Source: a virus
Virus record (IMG/VR): IMGVR_UViG_3300005336_000003
Coordinates: 1-64,000 of that record
Reading direction: 5' to 3' (one strand)
Length of the DNA stretch: 64,000 bases
Shown: in pieces, positions 57,589 to 64,000 of the stretch
How positions within the stretch are numbered: the stretch's first letter is position 1
Layout of the letters: each line of letters starts with the position of its first letter
Position numbers and translations under genes: made by a program
The notes under the pieces: generated by a model
Told to the model about the DNA's origin: nothing
The model's database searches: none
What the model saw: only the letters and a program-made list of their open reading frames with translations

Positions 57589-57896
57589 AACCCTTCAAGC
57601 CTAGAAAGCCTGGAGGAGGCAGGAAACCTGCTACGGAGTGCTCGGAATGCAGAGTAGCTCTGAGCCGCCGAGGATCTAGGAACGGAGCGAGATGTCCCGC
57701 ATGCCTAGCAAAGGCAGCCAAAGCCTACCGGAAGAAGAACAAGGAGAAGATCCGAGCCTACGGGAAAGCCCGAAGAACGGATCCGGATTACATAGCCTAT
57801 CAACGTGCTTACCAGAAGGAATACGTGAAGCTCTATGGTAGCAACCCCAAAGACAAGAACAAAGAGGCACGGAAGGAAGCCCGGGAAAGCCCGTAA
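57576..57896 (+). CDS. zinc-ribbon basic protein
   Basis: 107 residues if begun at GTG 57576; ATG 57486 and TTG 57465 upstream are in frame but overlap the previous gene heavily. C-x2-C pairs (CSECR, CPACL) and a Lys/Arg/Tyr-rich helical tail (YRKKNKEKIRAYGKARR) suggest nucleic-acid binding, perhaps a homing-type partner of the next gene. Confidence 0.6.
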   Translation: MGGVKPFKPRKPGGGRKPATECSECRVALSRRGSRNGARCPACLAKAAKAYRKKNKEKIRAYGKARRTDPDYIAYQRAYQKEYVKLYGSNPKDKNKEARKEARESP

Positions 57897-58437
57897 AGGG
57901 TCCAAGGCCGACCTGAGAGCCCGAACCTACCAGTCTTGGAATAACATGCTGCAGAGGTGTTACAACCCCAAGCATGTTAGCTACCAGGAATATGGCGGCA
58001 GAGGGATCGAAGTCTGTGTCCGCTGGAGACCCAAGCTCGCTTCGAACGGCGTTGGGGATACGGAGATAGGCGAGACAGAGGTTCCCGAGGTCATACGTTT
58101 TGAGAGGGCGATAGCCTTTGCCTGCTTTGTGGCTGACGTTGGAGTCAAACCCAGCTGGCGACACACCCTCGATCGCAGTGATGCAAACGGGCACTACGAG
58201 CCTACGAACTGTAAGTGGGCTACGCCTAAGGAGCAGGGAGTCAACAAGCGGAGTACCCATTTCGTCCTGCATCCGAAGACCGGCCAAAGAATTGCTGCCG
58301 CTACCTTAGCGGACGAGTTGAAGATCTCATACCAGCAGTTGCGTGCCCGAATGATGAAGGCTGGTACGTGGTATGCTCTGAGAGACAAAGCAATAGACGT
58401 AACCGTCATACTCAAGCCTGGTGGGGAACCTCTATGA
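57835..58437 (+). CDS. HNH endonuclease-like protein
   Basis: 200 residues, starting inside the previous frame. YQSWNNMLQRCYNPKHVSYQ with EYGGRGI, then DRSDANGHYEPTNCKWATP, fits the HNH-type pattern of phage/homing nucleases. Its overlap with neighbours and basic N-terminus support a mobile nuclease. Stop overlaps the ligase ATG. Confidence 0.72.
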   Translation: MVATPKTRTKRHGRKPGKARKGSKADLRARTYQSWNNMLQRCYNPKHVSYQEYGGRGIEVCVRWRPKLASNGVGDTEIGETEVPEVIRFERAIAFACFVADVGVKPSWRHTLDRSDANGHYEPTNCKWATPKEQGVNKRSTHFVLHPKTGQRIAAATLADELKISYQQLRARMMKAGTWYALRDKAIDVTVILKPGGEPL

Positions 58438-59378
58438 CTGTACCATTCCGCCCAATGCTGGCATTCGACGCTCAGCTGCCCTACTACGAGAAGCTCCTGA
58501 ACGAAGGCCCTCTCTGGGTAAGCTACAAGTTGGATGGCATTCGCTGCATCGTCCGTGAGGGCAAGTTGGTGTCCCGGACTCTAAAGCCCATACCCAATCA
58601 ATTTGTGCAGCAGAAGTTCAGTCGGGAGTGGGCTGAAGGCTTCGACGGAGAGCTGATCGTGGGAGATCCTTCTGGAGAGGGAGTGTTTGCTCGAACCTCC
58701 TCTGGAGTGATGTCCCACGCAGGGACGCCCAATGTGGTCTTCCACGTGTTTGACGTTGCTGCCCAGCATAATGATCCCTACTTTAAGCGATTCCTATTCC
58801 TGCAGAACGTGATGGGATCCGTTGCTACTCTGGAGAAGGATCTGGGAGTGTGCTTCCAGGTCAATCTTGTTGAACAGGTTGTAGTGGGCAGCATTGCGGA
58901 GCTGGAGGCCTTCGAGGAGAAGGCTGTGGAACTGGGCTACGAGGGGGTGATAGTCCGTAAGCCAGGAGCTCCCTACAAGCAAGGACGTGCTACTCCTCGT
59001 GAAGGCTACATGGGGAAGCTCAAGCGGTTCGTAGACCGTGAGGCTGAGATCATTGGGTTTGAGGAGATGATGCATAATGGCAACCCTGCAACAACCGACT
59101 CTCGAGGCTTCACTACTCGAAGCAGTCACAAGAGTGGTCAGAGAGCATCAGGGATGCTTGGAACAATTCTGGTTCGAGATACAGCTGGGCCCAGATGGGA
59201 GTTTGGAATTGGAAGCGGGTTTGACCATACGACAAGAAGGACAATCTGGGCCCGAAAAGAAGCCTACCTAGGGAAGATTGTCAAGTACAAGTACCTCCCT
59301 GTGGGAATGAAGGATGTCCCGAGGCACCCTGTATTCCTCGGCTTCCGAGATCCCATCGATATGGGATCCCCTGCATGA
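58434..59378 (+). CDS. ATP-dependent DNA ligase
   Basis: 314 residues from ATG 58434. Active-site Lys32 in YKLDGIRC, then GFDGELIVG, FHVFDV, YEGVIVRKP, YMGKLKRF (K-x-K motif) mark all nucleotidyl-transferase motifs. The C-terminal OB region follows. It seals nicks during replication or repair. Overlaps neighbours at both ends. Confidence 0.88.
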   Translation: MTVPFRPMLAFDAQLPYYEKLLNEGPLWVSYKLDGIRCIVREGKLVSRTLKPIPNQFVQQKFSREWAEGFDGELIVGDPSGEGVFARTSSGVMSHAGTPNVVFHVFDVAAQHNDPYFKRFLFLQNVMGSVATLEKDLGVCFQVNLVEQVVVGSIAELEAFEEKAVELGYEGVIVRKPGAPYKQGRATPREGYMGKLKRFVDREAEIIGFEEMMHNGNPATTDSRGFTTRSSHKSGQRASGMLGTILVRDTAGPRWEFGIGSGFDHTTRRTIWARKEAYLGKIVKYKYLPVGMKDVPRHPVFLGFRDPIDMGSPA

Positions 59379-59539
59379 AGGACTCTACCCGACTATTCAT
59401 CCTCTGGATGATCTGGATATTCCTATTGCTCGTCCAGTTTGACGTGGCGAGCATCAAGAACAGTGCCAGAGCCACTGAGAAGTATACCTGCCTACGGCTC
59501 AAGGAACTACCAAGCTATGGGGAGTTAGTCTGCAAATGA
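59375..59539 (+). CDS. 54-residue membrane protein
   Basis: ATG 59375 overlaps the ligase stop; stop overlaps the next ATG. N-terminal hydrophobic segment (LFILWMIWIFLLLVQF), then a Lys/Glu-rich tail with two Cys. Early inner-membrane peptide of unknown role. Confidence 0.6.
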   Translation: MKDSTRLFILWMIWIFLLLVQFDVASIKNSARATEKYTCLRLKELPSYGELVCK

Positions 59540-59853
59540 ACGACAACGAACCGCGTCGGCGGGGCAGATCCTACACAACCCCATTCAAGGCGAGGTTCCC
59601 TGCTGCTTGGGCCATGTTAGGCAACGGTGTCAATATGGCAAACATCCCTGTCAAAGATAGGTACAACTACAAGGATGGGGTCTATCAGCCTAGCTATGCC
59701 AACTTCCCTCCTCAGGTAGTCGAGCGACTCGCAGACGTTTGCCTCCACCTGATGGACTGCTACGAAGAGGGAGGCTCGCATCACGATCGCAAGGATGCAC
59801 TCGAGCACTACATCCGTGCGCAGGCGGCAGCTATCTCCTGGCTCAGTAGGTAG
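59536..59853 (+). CDS. dATP/dGTP-like small helical early protein (function unknown)
   Basis: 105 residues. Basic N-terminus, TTPFKARFPAAWAML, and a C-terminal helical DVCLHLMDCYEEGGSHHDRK with H/D residues. The arrangement is reminiscent of small phage proteins of unknown role; no enzyme call is justified. Confidence 0.55.
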   Translation: MNDNEPRRRGRSYTTPFKARFPAAWAMLGNGVNMANIPVKDRYNYKDGVYQPSYANFPPQVVERLADVCLHLMDCYEEGGSHHDRKDALEHYIRAQAAAISWLSR

Positions 59854-59860
59854 GATAGGA

Positions 59861-60064
59861 ATGAGACTAAAGGATAAGATCTTGGCAGTACTTTACGGTA
59901 GCACTAGCTGGAGCTCGGAGTCATACCCAGAGCTCGCTAGGCGTATTGCCGAGGAGGTATCGACGCACCCTGCTGTAGGGTTTAAAGGCACCTTTCGTAA
60001 GGAGAGGTTGAACAGGACTCAAGCAGATCCCAATCACAGGCAATCGGAAGGACACAAAACATGA
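59861..60064 (+). CDS. small hypothetical early protein
   Basis: 67 residues from ATG 59861 with TAGGATAGGA upstream. Begins RLKDKILAVLYGSTSWSS, then helical and basic. Overlaps the next ATG by 4 bp. Confidence 0.57.
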   Translation: MRLKDKILAVLYGSTSWSSESYPELARRIAEEVSTHPAVGFKGTFRKERLNRTQADPNHRQSEGHKT

Positions 60065-60768
60065 AGGCGTTCCTCATTGACTCTGCTGCACGGAAGATTA
60101 CCGAGGTGGAGTACGAGTTGGGTGATGTCTCCAGGCTCATTGGCGGCGATGGGATCTGCTTGGGCTTCAGGTTCCGTAACGGAGACCTTCTCTACGTCGA
60201 CGACAAGGGACTGCTGAAGCCTCAGGAGCACTTCTTCTGGATCTCAGATCGTACCGATCAGCCCTTAGCGGGTAATGGCCTTGTGGCAGGGCCTGACAGG
60301 CTCGATGAAACCCTCGACGTTCAGATGAGCTACGATACCTTGAAAGCCAAGGTGACGTTCATCGATCGAGAGGGAGTAGATATGTGGACCGAAGGCTTGC
60401 CTCTGAATATCCCCGGTACGACCCTCAACGGCCGACTGATTACCACCCTCAAGGAGACTTTCCAGAGCATCCCTCGTCCTGATGGTTATGTCTCCCCTGT
60501 GATTCAGATGGTGCCTGTAGCAGATAAGCCCTGGCTTGACTACCTGGAGAAGCATAAGGTCGACATCACAGCCGCAATCCGGAAGTTCGCTCCCAGCATT
60601 GCCTCTAGCGGCCTGTGGGAGAAGGCTCTGGAGGAGAAGAATATTTCTGCTCTCATCCGCCTCATGCAGATCGCCCGGCAATCCATCTATGCAAAGCATG
60701 ACTTCCCCGAACTCTGCGCCCTCCTCGATGGTACTGTCGGCAACATAACAATAAAGCCCCGGAAGTAA
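60061..60768 (+). CDS. DUF3846-like phage protein
   Basis: 235 residues. The N-terminal ~80 (EVEYELGDVSRLIGGDGICL, GDLLYVDDKGLL, PLAGNGLVAGP) match DUF3846, a common phage domain of unknown function. The rest is helical. Precedes the CCTGAA repeats. Confidence 0.65.
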   Translation: MKAFLIDSAARKITEVEYELGDVSRLIGGDGICLGFRFRNGDLLYVDDKGLLKPQEHFFWISDRTDQPLAGNGLVAGPDRLDETLDVQMSYDTLKAKVTFIDREGVDMWTEGLPLNIPGTTLNGRLITTLKETFQSIPRPDGYVSPVIQMVPVADKPWLDYLEKHKVDITAAIRKFAPSIASSGLWEKALEEKNISALIRLMQIARQSIYAKHDFPELCALLDGTVGNITIKPRK

Positions 60769-60772
60769 CTAG

Positions 60773-60796
60773 CCTGAACCTGAACCTGAACCTGAA
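60773..60796 (+). repeat. (CCTGAA)4 microsatellite next to a ribosome site
   Basis: Four exact tandem hexamers, 60773-60796, followed by GGAAC and ATG at 60806; the last GAA joins the AAGGAA ribosome site. Slippage would change spacing between the previous stop and this start but not a codon frame. Confidence 0.7.
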
Positions 60797-60805
60797 GGAA
60801 CTCTT

Positions 60806-61429
60806 ATGACCGACCAGCCCTTCTCGATTGATATCCCCGCCATACCCGAAAAGTGGCAGCGGATCCTCTCTGAGGTGAGAATAGTGTTTCCTGAGGCCGT
60901 CATAGGGGGAGGCTGTCTACGAGACCTCATCCTGGAGAAGGAGCACAAGGACATTGACGTGTTCGTACCTTGGAGGACCTCTGAGGACCTGTCTCAGACC
61001 GCGGCCCTACTCTACTCCAGGATGGGCGATCTGCCCTACGACAGTCGGGCCCTCTCCGAGCTGAAGGTCTACGCGATGAACTTCAGTGATGTGGTGCAGG
61101 TCTTCGGGCTGAGGATAGAACGCGAGGACGTCCAGATCATTGCTCTTGACGCTCCCGTGAGCTCAGAGTACATTGCCTCCAGATGCGACTTCGGCATCTG
61201 CCGGCTTGCTTGGGATGGGGAGTGCTTGAACATCCGGGAGGACTTCCTGACGGACGTCAAGAACAAGACATTCACCCTCCTACGGTGCTCTGACGTGGAG
61301 AGCCACTGGCGTCGATGGCTACGTCTGAAGGAAAGATTCCCCGGCTGGACCCTGGTTGCTCCTGAGATTAGGGAGTGGCTAGAGGCTTCAGGTATGGATC
61401 CCAACGAGGCTGACTTCGACTTTACCTGA
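60806..61429 (+). CDS. nucleotidyltransferase (pol-beta/CCA-like)
   Basis: 207 residues. GGGCLRDLILEKEHKDIDVF contains the G-G-x-x-R-D loop and D-x-D metal motif of this superfamily, and a later CDFGICRLAWDG helix. Could edit tRNA ends, a nucleotide or a protein. Phage examples are usually of unknown target. Follows the hexamer repeat. Confidence 0.75.
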   Translation: MTDQPFSIDIPAIPEKWQRILSEVRIVFPEAVIGGGCLRDLILEKEHKDIDVFVPWRTSEDLSQTAALLYSRMGDLPYDSRALSELKVYAMNFSDVVQVFGLRIEREDVQIIALDAPVSSEYIASRCDFGICRLAWDGECLNIREDFLTDVKNKTFTLLRCSDVESHWRRWLRLKERFPGWTLVAPEIREWLEASGMDPNEADFDFT

Positions 61430-61447
61430 CAATACGGAACCAGTCAC

Positions 61448-62851
61448 ATGCAAGAGCTACCCCTGACAAAGACGCCTCGTCCCTATCAGCAGGAGTTTGT
61501 AGACTGGTTCATCAAGGAAGCCCAGAGCAGGGCAATCAATGCAGATGAGATGGGTCTGGGTAAGACGTGCGAGGCTTACCTAGCCTGGAGGGCTCTAGGC
61601 TACCCGATGCCTTGCCTGATCCTAGCAGGCGTCAATGCCCAGGTGACTTGGGCAGCCCAGGCTAAGGACTGGGGATGCCCTGCCCCTAATCGTATCAGAG
61701 GTACCCCTGCTGAGAGAGCTCACCAGTGGAGTAAGTACGGTAAAGGGCTCACTACTACAACCCGAGAGGCCCTGAAGCGGGACATCAAGAGCGGAGTAGT
61801 TAAGCCTGAACAATTCAAGTTTGTCATAGTCGACGAGGCTCACAAGGACTCGAACCGTAAGGTCGGCAACTGGAGGCTGATCAAGAGCCTCTTCGGTAAC
61901 AGTACTAAGGGCATGCTATTATCGGGCAGTGCCTCACGCAGAGGTAACCAGAATCTGTGGGGCCTCCTGCACGTAGTGCGGCCTTGGCAGTATAAGTCCT
62001 TCTACCAGTTCATTGATAAGTACTGCGAGATTGACAAGGAAGGCCCGTTTGGGTGGGAGATCTTAGGACCGAAGAATGAGGAAGGCCTACAGCGAGAGCT
62101 GGCTAAGATTATGATCCGCAGAACCAAGAAGCTGGTTAGGCCCGACATGCCTCCTAAGACTCGGGATCTGGACTCTAACGTGCTCGTCATGACTCCCGGA
62201 CAGCAGGAGCTCTACCGGAATATATCTGAAGATGCCGTAGCAGAACTGGCTGCCGGTGGATACATTACAGCACCCAATCTCCTGGCTAAGATCCTACGTC
62301 TACGCCAGGTTCTCGTCACCCCCAAGCTGCTTGATCCCAATGCGGAGGATGGCGCAGGAATAGACCGAGTAGTGGAGATGCTTGATGAGGCGGACGATAA
62401 GCACATGTGTATTTTCAGCCCCTTCGCTGCCGCCCTGCCTCACGTACAGAAGCGCCTTGTTGCTGAAGGGCATGATCCAGGAAGTATCATTCAGCTCTCT
62501 GGCGGACTGTCCGTCGAGGAACTTGTGCGACGTATTGATGTCTTCAGAGCGCGCCGAGGGATATGCATATGTAGTATCCGTTACGCTGAGTCATTTGATC
62601 TCATCCCAGCCACCTGGGGAGTATTCCTTGGTTATGAATGGGACGCCTGGGACAACTTGCAGGCTGAGGATCGACTTCACCGTGGCGAGATAGTTGATCC
62701 TGTCACGCTGTACTACATCTCCCACTCCGGAGGAATCGATAGGGAGCTAATGCTGGGGGCTTTGGATACCAAGGTCAACAACGTTATGCAGGTGCTCGGG
62801 AACATGGAAAGGGTACGTCAAATGCTCAAGGCCAACATAGGCAGACCGTGA
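61448..62851 (+). CDS. SNF2-type DNA helicase/translocase
   Basis: 467 residues. Walker A ADEMGLGKT (~32-40), DEAH at ~128-131, MLLSGSASRRGNQNLWGLL (motif III), and C-terminal AEDRLHRGEIVDPVTLYY with the motif VI (Q)-x-x-x-R. SNF2 enzymes move on duplex DNA; in phages they help replication or repair. The start follows GGAA. Confidence 0.85.
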   Translation: MQELPLTKTPRPYQQEFVDWFIKEAQSRAINADEMGLGKTCEAYLAWRALGYPMPCLILAGVNAQVTWAAQAKDWGCPAPNRIRGTPAERAHQWSKYGKGLTTTTREALKRDIKSGVVKPEQFKFVIVDEAHKDSNRKVGNWRLIKSLFGNSTKGMLLSGSASRRGNQNLWGLLHVVRPWQYKSFYQFIDKYCEIDKEGPFGWEILGPKNEEGLQRELAKIMIRRTKKLVRPDMPPKTRDLDSNVLVMTPGQQELYRNISEDAVAELAAGGYITAPNLLAKILRLRQVLVTPKLLDPNAEDGAGIDRVVEMLDEADDKHMCIFSPFAAALPHVQKRLVAEGHDPGSIIQLSGGLSVEELVRRIDVFRARRGICICSIRYAESFDLIPATWGVFLGYEWDAWDNLQAEDRLHRGEIVDPVTLYYISHSGGIDRELMLGALDTKVNNVMQVLGNMERVRQMLKANIGRP

Positions 62852-63051
62852 TGGGCTACGTTATAACAGTGCTAATAATAATCCTGACAGTCATGCTGGG
62901 CATTGAGCTTTTTGCCGAGTCAGGGGATTTCAAGTGCACAAAGGGGCACAATGAGACCATGTTGATGCCGATAGTCATCAACAACATTACCATCTACATG
63001 CCTGCCGACAACTTCGTATGCGACCAGTGGACAAGGAAGAGCAGCCAGTGA
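62851..63051 (+). CDS. small membrane/secreted protein
   Basis: 66 residues from ATG 62851, overlapping the SNF2 stop. Hydrophobic N-terminus (YVITVLIIILTVMLGIELFA) then a short domain with two Cys. Could be membrane-anchored or exported. Overlaps the next gene by 4 bp. Confidence 0.6.
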   Translation: MGYVITVLIIILTVMLGIELFAESGDFKCTKGHNETMLMPIVINNITIYMPADNFVCDQWTRKSSQ

Positions 63052-63494
63052 AGTTCGCCGAACTAGCTACTGTTAGTCACAACATCCAGGAGCGTACAGG
63101 TGAGTACCCCGAGAACATGTACATCACCGAGGAGTCTGCCGCTGAGCTGATCGGGGATCTCACCACCTCGGGACTATGGTCAGTACCTGCTGGAGAGCTG
63201 ATGCAGGCAATTAGGGACCGGAAGTTCAAGCTGAGCGGTATCCGAATCCTCCTGCTTCTTCCCTGGCCAAGAGAGACCCTCCATACAAAGCCGGGCCCAA
63301 AGCCAAAGACAAAGGCAAAGGCAAAAGCTCAGACAGAAACACCGGCTGGGGACTCGGAGCAGGCTCGGGCTGCCATGGATGCTGCTAGAGAATTCCGACA
63401 TAAGATTATGGGCGGCAATGCAGGACGTCTGAGCCCAGAAGATCTAGAACGTGTTATGTTTGGCCTTTGGGATCTGCCTCCTCGAAGGGGTTGA
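63048..63494 (+). CDS. hypothetical early protein with Lys-rich linker
   Basis: 148 residues from GTG 63048 (AAGGAAG upstream). First ~75 residues an alpha/beta domain (IQERTGEYPENMYITEESAA), then a KPKTKAKAKAKAQ-type linker and a helical tail. No family recognised. Last gene before promoter C. Confidence 0.6.
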   Translation: MKFAELATVSHNIQERTGEYPENMYITEESAAELIGDLTTSGLWSVPAGELMQAIRDRKFKLSGIRILLLLPWPRETLHTKPGPKPKTKAKAKAQTETPAGDSEQARAAMDAAREFRHKIMGGNAGRLSPEDLERVMFGLWDLPPRRG

Positions 63495-63537
63495 GCTCAC
63501 GCAGATTTTATCTGGACCCTGCATAAATTTTTCTTGC

Positions 63538-63587
63538 GGGCGACCATCAGATTCCTCTTGATTAGCCTCCTTAAAATGTTGTATAAT
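63538..63587 (+). promoter_or_regulatory. early promoter C
   Basis: GGGCGACC (63538-63545), ATCA, -35 TTGATT (63558-63563), 18-bp spacer, TATAAT (63582-63587). Drives the nuclease gene and, if the genome is circular, the whole operon 63664 -> 11418. Shares its extended upstream DNA with promoter B. Confidence 0.86.
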
Positions 63588-63663
63588 AGCGGTATAGAAA
63601 CAAGATGGTCCCCGCATACCGCTTAAAGTGACCTAATTCCAGTTTGGTGAGGAGGAGTCCCCG

Positions 63664-64000
63664 TTGGACATCGACGAAGTATTTCCCGTGCAAAGAGTGG
63701 CCCGGGTCGCGTTCATCAGAACGTCCGACCGGATCACCTTCAGGAGATGCCGACGCAAGTTCAACTGGTCCTACATTCACCGAGAGAATCTGACAGGCCG
63801 TAAGGCTAAGGCTCCTCTGTGGTTTGGAACAGGCTTCCACTTTGCAATGGAGGACTACCATGGTCTTCGGATGTTCGAAACTCCTACCGATGCCTTCAGG
63901 GCATACGTTAGCGCATGTCGTCGAACGCCAGGATTCGAAATGCCCTCTGACTGGGAGGAGCATCTCGAGCTTGGAATTGGAATGTTCGACTATTATGCCG
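63664..64000 (+). CDS. PD-(D/E)XK nuclease, N-terminal part (cut by window edge)
   Basis: TTG start at 63664 with GAGGAG seven bases upstream. The 112 visible residues (ITFRRCRRKFNWSYIHRENL, LWFGTGFHFAMEDYH) match the N-terminal part of phage RecB/Cas4-like nucleases. The expected missing ~100 residues, ending with the catalytic (D/E)xK, would join exactly to the frame that opens at base 2 of the window. See the finding on circular closure. Confidence 0.8.
   Translation, partial: MDIDEVFPVQRVARVAFIRTSDRITFRRCRRKFNWSYIHRENLTGRKAKAPLWFGTGFHFAMEDYHGLRMFETPTDAFRAYVSACRRTPGFEMPSDWEEHLELGIGMFDYYA

Noticed and set aside
1-64000. Temperate phage with integrase
   Set aside because: No integrase, recombinase or CI-like repressor was recognised; the excisionase-like HTH alone is not enough.
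63664-64000. Truncated nuclease pseudogene at the right end
   Set aside because: It has a promoter, ribosome site and intact family motifs, and the missing part is at the window start; the edge, not mutation, cuts it.

Overview
The window reads as an almost complete genome of a lytic, long-tailed (siphovirus-type) bacteriophage, apparently of a Gram-negative host. The host inference rests on sigma70-like promoters, a lipoprotein box in the lysis region and Sec/Tat-like signal peptides. No integrase or clear lysogeny repressor is visible. The gene set (GTP-to-preQ0 pathway, DpdA, family-A polymerase, DUF2163/DUF2460/NlpC tail tip) resembles phages with 7-deazaguanine DNA such as the Queuovirinae; that placement is inference. 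The last gene (63664-64000, N-terminal half of a PD-(D/E)XK nuclease) and the first (1-640, C-terminal half of one) look like two parts of the same gene, so the genome is probably circularly permuted or circularly assembled and only slightly longer than 64 kb.

Layout. (1) 63664 -> 11418, plus strand: nuclease, Sak4-like ATPase, DUF669-like ssDNA-binding protein, then queC, a possible Acb2-like cyclic-nucleotide sponge, queD, queE, folE and dpdA, then a DNA polymerase whose N-terminus is a family-4-like uracil-DNA glycosylase domain, and a MazG-like NTPase. (2) 39515 -> 11509, minus strand: one long late operon in the order packaging (TerS?, TerL), portal, head proteins (including two with signal peptides), protease-scaffold, capsid, connectors, tail terminator, tail tube, frameshifted G/GT chaperones, tape measure, tail tip, lectin-like fibres, lysis genes. 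Its promoter is at 39568-39597, and a UUCG-loop terminator lies at 11426-11453 where it meets operon 1. (3) 39878 -> 63494, plus strand: about 50 mostly small early genes, with primase-helicase, RuvC-like nuclease, P-loop kinase, phosphoribosyltransferase, HNH protein, ATP-dependent ligase, nucleotidyltransferase and SNF2 helicase among them.

Regulation. Eight plus-strand promoters share one architecture: a GGTCGnCC-like element about 20 bp upstream of a TTGATn-like -35, a 17-18 bp spacer and a perfect TATAAT. The late promoter uses the same core without a clear upstream element. Three small proteins share a related helix-turn-helix. A non-coding stretch (41301-42121) holds a row of stable hairpins followed by AT-rich DNA with nested inverted and direct repeats, the best candidate for a replication origin or structured RNA.

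How it fits together: FolE, QueD, QueE and QueC would make preQ0, and DpdA would put it into phage DNA to block host nucleases. No amidotransferase-QueC fusion, ArcS-like or QueF gene was seen, so unmodified preQ0 is the simplest predicted product. The early genes would redirect the host and build the replisome, and the late operon builds and releases the virion.
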